Shown: positions 21,331 through 32,999, numbered from the stretch's first letter. The stretch: DNA of 64,000 bases from Adiantum capillus-veneris (GCA_014529385.2 CM043942.1:62039184-62103183), one strand, 5' to 3'. Numbers and translations are program-made. Notes: generated by a model not told the origin, from the sequence alone.

Positions 21331-22461
21331 TCACTCACTTGAGGTGTCTGAACACTCATTATCTGCCTCATCATTTACTTCCAATTGTTCAGAGGAGTTG
21401 TAAAACTCTTCTTGTTCAGGAGGTTCTACCGTCTCTTTCTCTGGCACAACGCTTACCATGTAATAGGGTAGCACATCGTAGCCATCCTTATCGCAAAATT
21501 TTGTTGTTGGACTGTCGGTAATGGTACAGACATCTAATGTTGCCAGTATGTGTTCCCATTCTAAAGGCTCCAAGGCATCTTTAGGGAAAGAATCCGGAAT
21601 ATACTCTTTGTCCTCAATTGCTCTTTCTAAGACGCATTCATCTTTTCTTAAGCTTCCACAATGTGAAGCTCCGCACATCGATAGCTCTTTTGGTTGCCCT
21701 GACCATGCTGGTAGTTCTGATCCTGCTACTGTAGCCGAATCAAATTCTTCCACAGGTGTTTGGTTTACATCTTTGTAACTATGATCTTTTAGGTGTATTT
21801 TAGTTGTCGTCTCACCATGTGTGAGGTATATGTGGTCATAGCCCCAATCTTGGACCATCTTCAGTTGTCTCATGAATGGTCGTCCCAAGATTATCTCATA
21901 ATTGTTCTTTTTGTCGAAATTGACTATTGCAAATGTATGCTCATACTCGATCCCGCACGAAGTGACAATTACTTTTTCCAAGAGTCCGAGAGGCTTCTCC
22001 ATGAACCCATCTGCCAACTACAGCTTCATCCTGGTAGCCCTCAGAGCTGGTTTTCCCCATTTTTTCCAGATTTCCTTGGTGGCGATAGCAATTCCCACTC
22101 CACTGTTAAGAATAGCTTTGGAAACTACTCCTTGGAATTCTACCGATAGCGTCGTGTTTTCGTCTTCTCCCTCACAATATTCTCCAACCTTATTCAATGG
22201 TACCGACCTAGTGTTTAGGTTAGGCCTGTCCAACTCCCTGATTCCTTCTTGTAGTTTCAAGGTGGGGTCTTTCACTCCAAATTTTTCTAGGCATTTTCCT
22301 ACTGTGGTCCACATGTTTGGCCTTAACCTTAGGAGTTCTGCTAACGTGATTGTGCATGCCAACGGGGTGGATAACAGCTCAATCAATCCTTGTGAATCCA
22401 TCACCTTGTTAGAAGAAAGTCTTTGAGATGGGAGTGATCTCACTTCCGACTTAGCTTCATA
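21331..22461 (-). pseudogene. GyA protease with altered active site
   Basis: This has the normal position and shape of a Gypsy protease: the active-site region KAILNSGVGIAIA near 22,090, then YEIILGRPFMRQLK near 21,900. The catalytic Asp of D-S-G is Asn here (N-S-G). A TAG at about 22,018 replaces Gln just after this domain's N-terminal part. A long acidic C-terminal region with many Glu and Asp residues follows to the stop at 21,331. Upstream, 22,160-22,440 reads LLSTPLACTITLAELLRLRP. The Asn may be a decay mutation or, given the second protease downstream of integrase, a tolerated loss. Confidence 0.8.
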
Positions 22462-24473
22462 TTATCTTAGGTAAGAGGGTAAAGTTCTCAAAGAGTGTGG
22501 TTGGCTGTGCCTCGAACTAATAGATCCTTGGTCTCCCCCTTGTGAATGTATCTCAAAGTTCATTTGTGATCTTGCCTCAAATTCTTCAATAGGAGGTAAG
22601 ATCACGTTCTTTTCTTTTCTCGTGCTATTCATGTGGTCATTCATCCTATTAGCCTCGTTGGACTCTCGGATTTGCTTCCACAGATCATCTAGACCGTTAC
22701 CGTCCTTTCCCATTTCTGCCAATATATTAGGATGGACCCCGTCACTTGCCTCATTGGTGGTATTTGGCACTATGATAGGCTCTCCTCTGGACTCATAATC
22801 ATTAGTGAGTCTTTCCTTTGTTTTTTCATGTTTCTCTAATGTTGGTTGGATAGGGGTTGGAGCTGGTGCGTCATGGCAATTTTCCGGTTTACCCAACGGG
22901 TCTTCCATCAATGATTGAGCCATCTCAATCATCTTTTTACACATATCCAACCTTTGTTTTTCTATTTCCTCATATGGATAAGTCATCCACCTTTGCTCCT
23001 CGGTTTGGTTTTTTTTAAGTCGAGCTTCATAAGCTTTTAGAAGCGCATCCAGCTGCTCATTTACCTTGTCTGCCAATACAGATCCTCCTGATCCTGCACT
23101 TTTGGGCTCTTCTATTTCCTTAGGTGCTATGGCTGCTATGGTGTGTGAGCTTAAGCTAGCTAGATCTTCTAACCGCTCCAATCTGTTCTTTGTATGTTTC
23201 AACTCATCAGATAGGGCTGTTTGCTCTTGTTCTTTCCTGGCTTTCCTACACGCCTTTCTCGCTTTCCAAGTGCTTCTCTGATTTTTCATTTTTGAACTTT
23301 GGGCATCTGTTTTTGGTTCTTCTATTATGGGTTCTTTCGTCCTTTCTTGGGCTTGGGCCCGTGTTACCGCCTGAACAGGTATGATTGTTTCATTTTTCGA
23401 TACTCCACTGGAAGGTACTGTTTCCAACAGGTTCAAGGTGGTTTTTGCTCCTTTGCTCGGGTTTTTAGGGCAGTCGGGAATCAAATGAGTAATTCCACAT
23501 TCTGGGCAATACGCATTGACTCTAATGATTTCATCATGAGGACAGTCTCTCAGCCAATGGTCTCTGCCACACTTGTAATAGGGGCCCTTGGGTTGTTGAG
23601 GTGCTCCTTGAGCCCCTCATTGCTGGTAAGCATGTCTCTGTCCGCCCATGCCTCCATTGGCTATGAACAACAATGTTCGTTCATCTAAGCTATATCTTCC
23701 TTCTCTTGATGCCTGTGTAGTAGTTGGAGGTCCTTGATTCCCTATTATGCTCCATGGTTCTGGTGTCGCGGGTTCTTCCGGTGGATAATAGACAGGGTTT
23801 GCTACATATCCATTGAGATCTTCATAATATGCATGCATAGGCACCAAATACTTTTCTTCTAATTCAGTTACCGTTGGTGTGTATCTTATACCAACTGGTC
23901 TTAAACCTGGTAGGGGTGGTTGTTGCCCCAACACCGGTTGTGATCTTTCTACACCTACAGGTCCTGGTAAGTTGCCTGCTTGATATCTAGGCATCGGTGG
24001 AACTTGAGGGGAAGCTACAGGAGCTTGGGGAGCGTAAGGTCTCTCCCTCACATATCCCTTGTTATAGTAACATTCCTCGGTCCCATGGTTTGTCCATTTT
24101 TGTTCATTAGCACACCACTTGGGCTGTTTAGATTGGGGTTTGACGTACAAGTTGATCTTTTTTAATACTTCATCTACGAGCTGCTCCTGGTTTACCGCTA
24201 TTTCTCCTTTCAGTGTTGTCTTGGAAGACTTGCTCCCACTTTGTTGTGAAGATGAATCGTCATCAAGGTCCTTGAACTCCCCTTCTTTGTAGACCGCACA
24301 ATTGTCCACAAGGTACAAAGTCTCCTTGGTCAACTCATTCAACGTCGTGCTCCTCTTCATATGTAAGTCTTTCTGGAGATCTGCATTCCTTAGTCCTTGG
24401 ATGAATATTAGCATAAGTCTGGACTGAGTTGGCAGTTCTTCGACAGCACAGAACTTAACATATATTTTTAATC
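22462..24473 (-). pseudogene. GyA gag C-terminal half and nucleocapsid
   Basis: The segment from 24,414 reads LIFIQGLRNADLQKDLH, LNELTKETLYLVDNC, then a Pro-rich stretch (APQAPVASPQVPPMPR) and YSLDERTLLFIANGG. After a TGA near 23,617 come two zinc-knuckle-like motifs, YKCGRDHWLRDC, in which the first Cys appears as Tyr, and CPECGITHLIPDC. A long charged, coiled-coil-prone region with repeated Glu, Lys and Arg runs to the TAA at 22,462. The frame is continuous with the protease apart from the stops. Confidence 0.78.
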
Positions 24474-25742
24474 TTAGGACTGCCTTTCGTACAGATTCTC
24501 CATCTTTTTGTTTGAATTTATGGATTGTGAGACCGTATTATGAGCTATTCCCCTTTGAGAGAATTCCTCAATAAACTCGTCAAACACTTCCTCCATTGAC
24601 TCGAAGTCTCTACGCTCCACAGAGTCAAACCAAGTTGCAGCATCATCCTCTAGGGTTAGTCCAAACCCTGCAAATTGGGTAGGAAAGTCTAACACCTCTT
24701 TGGCTCTTATTACACGCACAAAGGCTGCTACATGATCTCTTGGGTCTCTATTTCTTGTGTATTTCTTGTTTACCCATTTTTGCACTTGAGAAGGTCTAAT
24801 TCTGCGATGGTCTACAAACCTCATCATTGGATCACCCCGTCCAAGTCTATACACCTCCTCAGGCCTTCTGTAATAGGCTGGTTCCTCGCCCAACGGTGCA
24901 CCTAAGCCATAATTCCTAACGGTTCTTGCTGGAGGTGGTTCTTCTCTTCGAACTCATTCCATGGGTGGTCCTCCAAGCTCGGTCGACCCTTGTGTCTTTG
25001 GCTTACTCTCTGCTTGACACCTTGAATAGTGTGGTGGTTCTTGCAAATCCCTGAGCCCTTGTGCGGCTTGATAACCATCTCGGTTTCGGTATGGTTCCAT
25101 TGTTGTGCTCTGTCGAAGCCATGCCTGCAATGATGGCTGGTTTGTTGGTTGGTCTTGGTTGTTGAATACTTGCTGTCTGGTGGAATGTGATGTAGTGTCA
25201 TACTCATCTGAAAATGGATTCGTTGACTTGCTTGGGGTGTGGACGGCTCTCGGCATTTCCTCAGGGGCATATGCTGATGCTCCTGAACCTGTTGCTCTTT
25301 CTAGTTCCCCTGGGAGAATACGTTGGTATTCTCTCCCCCCGTATCTATCAACAAAAACTATGCCCTTCCCTGTAGCAGTTTCATAAGAGAATAAGTAAAG
25401 AACCTTGTCTTTGCTTAGTTCGTTTACGTATGGTTCTTTGCTACGAAAGTAAGAGATAATACCCTCGCTCTCGTGTTTGTAGATTCCCACATTCTCGTTA
25501 TAAGTTGGAATCCTGATTGTTCTCTTATCGTACATAAAAATAGCTCCGTGTCGATCAATGTTTGGTGGCGGCTCTTGAGTTTCTGAAACCATTTTCCCTT
25601 TAGCCACGTTATCTCCATATCTGTTGTAATCTTCAGGGTTGCTAACTATTAAATAGTTGGTTCCCCTTTTCGTCTCGGAATCTATCTCCATCATCATACA
25701 CGCTGATTATCTCCAATCTTTGTGCTGGCCTCTCTTCGATAC
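24474..25742 (-). pseudogene. GyA gag N-terminal half, cut by CoA2
   Basis: Two in-frame pieces read on the minus strand: 25,697-24,954 (RIPTYNENVGIYKHESEGI, then many Ser, Thr and Gln) and 24,893-24,474, the capsid-like core (WVNKKYTRNRDPRDHVAAF, GLTLEDDAATWFDSVERRD, FIEEFSQRGIAHNTVSQ). That core pattern is typical of plant Gypsy gag. A frameshift separates it from 24,414. CoA2 sits at 25,748 and the first gag codons lie beyond it at 31,385-31,728. Confidence 0.8.
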
Positions 25743-25747
25743 AAATG

Positions 25748-25939
25748 TGTTGGGGTATAAAGCCCAATGTGGTCGCCCAGGTAAGTGGGCGGGCCGCCAG
25801 GTATGTACACATATTCTTTTGTAAAAACCTAATAAGAACTCACTATGCTCTACACATTACAATAGAGCGAGTTCACCATATTTTCGTGCTCTTCTTCTCG
25901 CACTCTCTCTCGCGTCGCACTTCCGCTCGTACTCCTTCA
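25748..25939 (+). repeat. CoA2 5' LTR
   Basis: 192 bp, TGTTGGGG to CTCCTTCA, followed by GC and the primer site. It matches the other three CoA LTRs. Confidence 0.96.
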
Positions 25940-25941
25940 GC

Positions 25942-25953
25942 TGGTATCAGAGC
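25942..25953 (+). other. CoA2 primer-binding site (initiator Met-tRNA)
   Basis: TGGTATCAGAGC, two bases after the LTR, identical to the CoA1 site. Confidence 0.95.
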
Positions 25954-27038
25954 TCAGATCGAGGCTCGGGGCAGCACTGCAGGAGGCTAGAGTCACCAGC
26001 TCAAATTGGAGTGAAATTCGACAGGCGAAGACACGGCCCCAAATCCTATGGGTGAGTCTGAAGAGCTCGGTGTTCTCAGAATTTCATTCTGAGGTCATCT
26101 CGGCCACCGTTCGGCTTCGACAAAGGTTTGCGCAGGCCATTTTCGACTACGTGGTCTCCGCAGGTGCAGATCCGACTCTGCAAATTTGGGGTTTTTCGGC
26201 CTACGACTGCAGGTCCTGAGGATATCGACACTCCCAGAGTGTTGATTTGTGGTTGTCTACACATCGAAGGACGGCTCACAGTTCTTGGAGGCGTGTCACA
26301 TATGACACGGGCGCATCTATACACAGACTGTAGGCGACATCCACTAGTTCATCAGGTAGCTTGTGTTTGTTGCTTGATATTCCAGATTTCATCCTGACAT
26401 TGCAGGTATTTCCACATGGGATGTATTGTCAGAGATGATGTATGTTTGTTGAGGGTTTGCTGGCTGTGAATCACGCAGCAAACAACCGCCGCAGCGGTTA
26501 CAACATATAGTGGGAAATTTGTGGATGTATGACTTTGTGGGAAGTCTATGTACTGTCAGATTTACTGTAGCCTTTGTTGAGGGTCGAGTGAGGTTTTATT
26601 GAGCTGGGGGATTCTCGAATGTTGAGATCCTTTCGGTGATACAGGTCTTGGAGCGATCCCTCGAGCACCCTTAGATAGGCAACTAGGATGTATTGACTGT
26701 GATTTAGACAGTTGGGATTGCATCTTTGCTTTACTGCCATTGAGGCATTGTCACAGTCTATGCTTACAGGACAGTGACAGGACAGTGAGAGACAGTACAG
26801 GTGCAAGACAGGTTTACCTGCAGCTTACAGTGTCAGAGAGACAGTGTTTTTTGAGCTGTTTTTTGGTCTGTTTTTGAGTACACCAGAGCCATTTTACAAA
26901 GGAGCCTCTGCCGAAATTTATGCAGAATCTGAAGCTTTCTTGGTTCATTTGACAGGTTGATATTGGTTCAGAGGACAGTTTACAGGGGAAACTCTACCGA
27001 ATTTTTCCCAGGAAAGTAAACCATTGTGAAGCGTAGCT
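25954..27038 (+). other. CoA2 5' leader, non-coding
   Basis: About 1.1 kb between primer site and gag, highly similar to 6,336-7,420 in CoA1. No conserved ORF is visible. Confidence 0.8.
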
Positions 27039-28320
27039 ATGGCTGGATCACAGGACACTGCTCTTTACAATATCAAGAAGCTGGATGGAACCAATTTCCC
27101 ATTGTGGAAGAAGCAGATTTGGCACGTGTTGGTACAAAAGAAGTAGATAAAACCTATAAAGCTCAAGGGGATAAAACCAGAAGATATGGACGAAGATGAA
27201 TGGAGCGAAATGGATGAATTGACACTTTCTACCATTATGCTGACTTTGGCAGAAAGCGTTTACTTCAATGTAGCAGACGAGATGTCGGCTTATCAAGCAT
27301 GGTTAAAGCTGAGTGATCTTTATGAGAAGCAGAGTGCAGCTTCACAGGTATACTGGCTTAAGAAGCTAGTTGACTTGAAGATGAAAGAAGGGACACCTAT
27401 GTCCAATCATCTGAATGAATTCAACACAATCTACAGTCAGTTGTCAGCTCAAGGTGTCAATTTTGATGAACCTGTTAGAGCTATGTTCCTGTTGATCACA
27501 TTGCCGAAAAGTTGGGACACTTTTGGCTTAAGAAGCTTGTTGACTTGAAGATGAAAGAAGGGACACCTATGTCCAATCATCTGAATGAATTCAACACAAT
27601 CTACAGTCAGCTTTGAGTAATTCTGCACCTCCAGATGGTTTGAACATAGCAGGTGTAGAAGGAAGTCTGCTTACTGAAGAAACCAATAGAAAGACAATGG
27701 ACAAAGGCAAAGGAACAGCCTTAGTTGTCAGGGTAAGGACCAAAGAAAAGTACAAAGGTGGAAAGAGGAATCAGTCTCGTAGCAAGTCCCGCAGTGCTAA
27801 AGGCAAGAGTGACATAGAATGCTACCATTGTGGCAAGAAGGGTCACATGAAAAGAGACTGCAGAGAATGGAAAGCAGAAAAAGGCAAAGAGAAAGCTGAA
27901 GACCATGTTGAGAAGAACAAGTCCTCAGTGAAGATTCAAGAAATAAATGTGACAAACACTGTTGCAGAGGATGACAGTCTAGTGTCAGGAGACATCTACT
28001 TCTTGAAGAATACAATGGACTCAGCTCTTCTTACAACATCTGATGGAAATGTGCTGAGTGACTGGATTATAGACTCACGGGCATCACTTCATGTGTCTCC
28101 AAACAAGGAGTGGTTTACCTCTTATGTGACCGCTAAAGATCATGTTCGGCTAGGCAATGGGCAGACATGTGAGATCTTACGTGTTGGAGATGTTCAATTG
28201 AAGTTTCAGAATGGCTCTTCTTTCACGTTGAAGAATGTGAGACATGTTCCCGCAATTACAAAGAGCTTGATCAGCATAGGTTTACTTGATGATGTTGGCT
28301 ACGTCACCACTTTTGGATAG
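27039..28320 (+). pseudogene. CoA2 gag and protease (broken)
   Basis: The ATG at 27,039 starts MAGSQDTALYNIKKLDG. A Gln codon is TAG at 27,144. After THLPK-like gag helices the frame is disrupted at 27,525-27,610 by a second copy of 27,355-27,440. The rest, from 27,613, carries the zinc knuckle CYHCGKKGHMKRDC near 27,825 and the protease region DWIIDSRASLHVS near 28,070, in which the Gly of D-S-G is Arg. The reading ends at the TAG at 28,318 that CoA1 shares. Confidence 0.92.
27525..27610 (+). repeat. 86-bp duplicated insert within CoA2 gag
   Basis: This repeats 27,355-27,440 with one mismatch. Compared with CoA1 it replaces a six-base stretch (CGCACA), so it is a copy-and-jump event, not a simple tandem duplication. 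It shifts the gag frame. Confidence 0.9.
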
Positions 28321-29340
28321 AACATGTGGAAGATATCCAAGGGTTCTATGACAGTAGCACATGGAGTAAAGTCTGGAGGACTTTACATGATTTATGTATC
28401 AAATGTCTCTAAAAATGTAATCAATGTAACCGAGCAGCCGAACGTTTCTTTGTGGCATAGCCTGTTAGGACATATGTCCAAGAAGGGAATGGAAATCTTG
28501 TCTCGTTCTGGTTATTTGCCTGGCTTTTCATTTAATGATTTTGAATTCTGTGAACATTGTCTGTATGGTAAGCAAACACATCAGCCACATAAGCATAGAA
28601 GCAGTAGAAGAGATACGCAGTTGGCACTTGTTCATAGTGATTTGTGTGGACCTATGCCTAACCTATCTCTAGGGGGAGCTTCTTACTTTATGACATTTAT
28701 AGATGATTACTCGAGGAAAGTATGGGTTTACTTTCTCAAGCACAAGGATGAAGCGCTTAGTGTTTTCAAAAAGTTTGTGACACTTGTGGAGAATCAGAGT
28801 GGCAAGAAGCTTAAATGCTTATGCACTGACAATGGTGGAGAGTATGTTTCAAAGGCCTTTCAGGACTTTTGTGAGTCAAAAGGTATTAAACGTGAACTTA
28901 CTGCTCCTTACAATCCTCCTCAAAATGGTGTTGCTGAGAGGATGAATAGGACCATACAAGAGAAGGTCAGAAGTATGTTGTCTAATGCACAGCTGCCAAA
29001 TGGGTTTTGGGTTGAAGCTATATCAATAGCTGTTCATCTTGTAAATAGATCTCCTAGCAAGGTTTTGTAGAAGGATTCAGTGCCAGAGATGGTATGGTCA
29101 AGGAAAATGCCCTCATACAAGCATCTCAGAGTCTTTGGCTGTGAGGCATATACTCACGTTCCAAAGGAATTTAGGAACAAACTTGAGCCAAAGAGTAGAA
29201 AGTGCATCTTTCTAGGCTATGGTAATTCTGGTGAGATGGGGTATAGACTTTGGGATCCCGAATCCAGAAAGGTTGTCCGCAGCAATGATATTCACTTTAA
29301 TGAATCCAAATATCATTATAAACCAGAGAGGGTTGAGGAG
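28321..29340 (+). pseudogene. CoA2 integrase (broken)
   Basis: Starts after the shared TAG with MWKISKGSMTVAHG. It has the GAG-pre-integrase zinc region (LWHSLLGHMSKKG, CEHCLYGKQ), then the catalytic residues in HSDLCGPM, TDNGGEY and NGVAERMNR, all present here. A Gln became TAG at 29,068. The following part (PSYKHLRVFGCEAYTHVPKE) leads to the linker before the RT. Confidence 0.92.
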
Positions 29341-31098
29341 ATTAGAAGAGTTGTGTTCCAAGAAGATGGACCTGCACGTGCAAGACAAAATGTCAGGGCT
29401 CAAGATGAGCAAGGACAGGATAGAGTGGAACCACAGGTTGTGGCTGAGCCTGAGCCACCTATTGTGCATAGATCTAGACGTGTCACGCCACCTCCTGATA
29501 GGTTTGTTCCATCTATGAACTATGTCATGTTGACTGATTGCAGTGAGCCTTCATGTTACAAGGAAGCAGTGCAAATGAAGGACTCCAGGAATTGGCAATT
29601 GGCCATGCAGTCAGAGATGACAGCTCTGCATAAAAACAAGACATGGAAGCTAGTTAAATTACCACAGGGCAAAAAGGCTCTACCTTGTAAATGGGTTTAC
29701 AGGTATAAGATCACCGCTCATGATAGTCAGCCAAAGTACAAAGCAAGGTTTGTTGCCAAGGGCTTTAAGCAAGAACAAGGCATTGACTTTGAGGAAGTCT
29801 TCTCTCCGGTGGTCAAGATGACTACATTGAGATTATTTCTTGCATTGGTTGCCATATTAGATTTGGTGTTGCACCAAATGGATGTCAAGACAGCGTTCTT
29901 GCATGGTGATTTAGATGTGGAAATTTACATGCAGCAGCCAGAAGGGTTTGTTGAGAAAGGCAAGGAAGATTGGGTATGCCAGTTGTTAAAGAGTATTTAT
30001 GGCTGAAAACAATCACCGAAGGCATGGTACCATAAATTCCACAAGTTTATGATTTCTCAAGGCTACAAACGTAGTGAGTTCGATCACTGTCTATATACAA
30101 AGAAGGATAAGGATGGTAGTTGGTTGATCCTTATTTTGTATGTGGATGACATGTTGATTGCTGGCAAGCACTTGGAAGAAATTTCAGCTTTGAAGTCAAA
30201 GATGGAAAAATCGTTTGACATGAAAGACATGGGTGAGGCAAGTCATATACTTGGTATGCGCATTGAGAGAGACAGATCAAAGAAGTTGATTTGGTTATCT
30301 CAAACAGAGTATATTGACAAGGTTTTGCAACGTTTCAATATGGAGAAGGGAAAGGCATTGAGTGTTCCATTGCCACCATATGTGAAACTTAGCAAACAAG
30401 ATTGTCCTTTGTCTGAGGAAGAACAGGCTGAAATGGATAAGATTCCATATGCGTCTGCAGTGGGTAGTTTGATGTATGCAATGATTGCTACTCGCCCAGA
30501 CATTGCATTTTCTGTGGGAGTTGTAAGTCGATACATGTCAAACCCAGGCAAGAAACATTGGGAGGCGGTGAAAGGAATATTGAGATACCTGAAAGCTACA
30601 AAGAGTATGCGTATATGCTATGGGAGTCAGGAGCTAAGTGTAAAGGGTTTTACAGACTCAGATTATGCAGGTGACTTAGACAACCGAAGGTCTACGTCAG
30701 GGTATGTCTTTACATTGGCTGGTGGAGCAGTATCATGGCGTTCTAGATTACAAGATTGTGTTACTCAGTCTACTACAGAGGTTGAATATGTTGCAGCATC
30801 AGAGGCATGCAAAGAATCAATTTGGCTTAATCGACTAGTAACAGATTTGGGAATCAAAGAAGAGATGCCTGTGTTATATTGTGATAGTCAAAGTGCTATA
30901 CAATTGGCTTGCAATCCAGTTTATCACTCAAAGACAAAGCATGTGGATGTGAAGTATCATTTCATCAGGGAAATGCTCGAGGATAAGCAACTTCAGCTTG
31001 TCAAAGTTCACACCACAGAAAATCCTGCTGATCTACTTACAAAAGGACTTCCCTCAGAGAGCTTTGCGCATTTTTGCAAGGAGTTAGGTGTAGGGTAG
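29341..31098 (+). pseudogene. CoA2 reverse transcriptase and RNase H (broken)
   Basis: Contains CKWVYRYKITA, MDVKTAFLHGDLD, the catalytic YVDDMLIAG near 30,140, ATRPDIAFSVG, TDSDYAGDLDNRRS and YCDSQSAIQLA, and finishes ELGVG before the stop at 31,096. A Leu codon became TGA at 30,004, just before KQSPKAWY. Otherwise the RT and RNase H are open and clearly better preserved than in CoA1. Confidence 0.94.
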
Positions 31099-31187
31099 TA
31101 CATCACTTCTCTACATCTCTTGTATATTAGCTTGTATAGTAGCTTCTCTCACACTTAAAGTACCACATTGGACTTTAAGTGGGAGGT
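31099..31187 (+). other. CoA2 3' untranslated region and polypurine tract
   Basis: Short non-coding stretch ending in AAGTGGGAGGT, which directly precedes the 3' LTR. It contains an imperfect inverted pair around AAAGTACCACATTGGACTTT. Confidence 0.75.
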
Positions 31188-31379
31188 TGTTGGGGTATAA
31201 AGCCCAATGTGGTCGCCCAGGTAAGTGGGCGGGCCGCCAGGTATGTACACATATTATTTTGTAAAAACCTAATAAGAACTCACTATGCTCTACACATTAC
31301 AGTAGAGCGAGTTCACCATATCATCGTGCTCTTCTTCTCGCACTCTCTCTCGCGTCGCACTTCCGCTCGTACTCCTTCA
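31188..31379 (+). repeat. CoA2 3' LTR
   Basis: 192 bp, TGTTGGGG to CTCCTTCA, differing at about four positions from the 5' copy. Confidence 0.96.
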
Positions 31380-31384
31380 AAATG
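31380..31384. repeat. CoA2 target-site duplication (partner at 25,743-25,747)
   Basis: AAATG lies directly outside both LTRs, showing that GyA gag on the two sides was once continuous. Confidence 0.93.
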
Positions 31385-31728
31385 CACTTGTGGCCTTGAT
31401 AGTCAGAATAGACTAGGGCTCCTCTTGAGTTTGTTCCCTCTAAGAAGATCACCGTAAGCCTGGAATCATTCAAAGGATTTTGGGAGGTGCTTCCTCCTTG
31501 CATAGGTCCATCATAGGTGAAACCTCATGGCTGTTGACTATCCATCATGAAGAAAGATTTGTTTGACAAAGTGTCAATATCACTACCTTCCTCAATAATC
31601 AGTGCTAGCGGATCTAACCTTGCCTGAGTTACACTCTCTTCGGTGGACACTAAGCTACCCTGGTCACCTGCCACCTTCTGGTCTCTAACAATGTATCTTC
31701 CTGATCTTAAATTCATCAAAATTATCAA
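31385..31728 (-). pseudogene. GyA gag N-terminus
   Basis: Minus-strand start MIILMNLRSGRYIVRD near 31,728; M-N-L-R-S-G-R is a recurrent gag opening in plant Gypsy elements. It goes on with SDIDTLSNKSFFMMDSQQP to a stop at about 31,525, then a readable piece from 31,503 (VIFLEGTNSRGALVYSDYQG) up to the CoA2 junction. The start codon is chosen for this motif. The link to 25,697 needs a frameshift or lost bases. Confidence 0.6.
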
Positions 31729-32137
31729 TGAAATTTAGCACAATTCCAACCACTCACCTGGCAATGGGTCAGTTTCTGCACAACTTCTTGCTTTGTTGCT
31801 GAATATACCTGTACACAAGAGTTTTAATTTCGGCAATTGAATCAAAGCATTTATCTGCTAGAGGTTATGTTATTAATGATTGGTATAACTGGAGAGTTAA
31901 TCTCAACCACTACTGTATTTTATACACTGCTGATGTTCCTGATTAGGTTGCTAATCTGAAACAGTACTTTTCTCTGATGTTGGCCAATTTATGCGAAAAA
32001 GTCTGAATTCAATCTTTGCTTTGTCAAATGGGCAACCAAGGTCCAAATTCACTTCTGAAAGAAGTTCTGGAACCCTTAAGCCAAATGGAACCTCACTGTC
32101 TAGGCCATGTCAAATTTTCTCTGCAGTATGGCCCAAT

Positions 32138-32161
32138 AGACATCCTACACGTAGGATGTCT
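32138..32161. repeat. Palindrome 1 (24 bp)
   Basis: Core ACATCCTACACGTAGGATGT flanked by AG and CT, so the arms are 11 bases each around a central AC. It can form a strong hairpin in the element RNA or a symmetric protein site in DNA. Confidence 0.9.
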
Positions 32162-32414
32162 CCTGCTGTATTTTGCCTGGATTTTTTGCACTGTTGTTTC
32201 CCCTTGTTGTGCTGAGCTTATAGCTGCTTTTACTTTTTGATTTGGACTTCTATAAGCTGGTTAATGAGTCAGAAATCTGTTCCGACTGCCTGTTGATGGT
32301 ATTGATAAGTCTAATCAACTCCAAATTGGACCAAATTTTTTTAGCATGCTTGCCTTAGGCTATATAACACCTTACACTGCTCAAAGTCAAATTCTGGCTT
32401 TATTTGCTTGCATT

Positions 32415-32436
32415 AGACATCCTACGCGTAGGATGT
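32415..32436. repeat. Palindrome 2
   Basis: Core ACATCCTACGCGTAGGATGT, fully self-complementary, preceded by AG but followed by GT. Confidence 0.9.
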
Positions 32437-32539
32437 GTTGTTCATCAGGATGGCTTTAAACTCAAGACTTAAGCTCTCCTTGAGCTGCTGATCACCTTGG
32501 TATACTCAGATTTCAGTTTGGAGTCCCAAATCACTCAGA

Positions 32540-32561
32540 AGACATCCTACACGTAGGATGT
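32540..32561. repeat. Palindrome 3
   Basis: Core ACATCCTACACGTAGGATGT, preceded by AG. Surrounding sequence differs from the other copies, so only the palindrome is repeated. Confidence 0.9.
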
Positions 32562-32975
32562 GTTTTTGGCTTGTTTGACCCCAGATTGGTTCCACAGCTT
32601 CCCTTTGATGTCAGTATCCCAGTGGTATGCTTAGATTTTGATTTGGATGTCAAAGGTCCCAAACTTCAGCTGTTTTTTTAAGTCAAAAGTGCTAAAGTCC
32701 ACTTTGAACCCAATTTTCTTGCCTGAATGAGGTGAAACCTCTTTCAGTCACTCAATATATCATGCAAGACACACTCATGCAGCCCTCTTATGGTTTTGGT
32801 TTCAAGTTAATGTTTTGGCACTAATTGGGTAGGATGTCTAGCAATTTCAGTCTTTCTTGGCTTATCCTGACAAGAGATGGCCAAATTTCCACTTCCATTT
32901 GAAATTAGGGTAAACCCTACCTTTAGAACACACTAGTCAACTCAAAATCCCAAAATTCCTCCCAGATTGGCCTGT

Positions 32976-32999
32976 AGACATCCTACGCGTAGGATGTCT
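32976..32999. repeat. Palindrome 4 (24 bp, perfect)
   Basis: Core ACATCCTACGCGTAGGATGT with AG and CT outside, fully self-complementary across 24 bases. A half copy (ACACGTAGGATGTCT) occurs in the GyA LTR at 33,896-33,910. Confidence 0.92.

Larger units (their letters stand above)
25748..31379 (+). mobile_element. Ty1/copia element CoA2, complete but inactive
   Basis: This 5,632-bp element is in the opposite orientation to its host GyA. It has two 192-bp LTRs differing at about four positions by eye, a Met-tRNA primer site, the full copia domain order and a polypurine tract. The TSD AAATG is at 25,743-25,747 and 31,380-31,384. It is the same family as CoA1. Nonsense codons near 27,144, 28,318, 29,068 and 30,004, an internal 86-bp duplication and a damaged protease motif make it defective. 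Only the TAG at 28,318 is shared with CoA1. Confidence 0.96.

Noticed and set aside
25748-25765. TATAAA nine bases into the CoA LTR as a promoter
   Set aside because: It is too near the LTR start to leave room for U3 control sequence. More likely coincidental.
32138-32999. Possible CRISPR-like or regularly spaced repeat array
   Set aside because: The palindromes are spaced irregularly (277, 125 and 436 bases apart) in a plant retrotransposon leader. No spacer or cas context exists.
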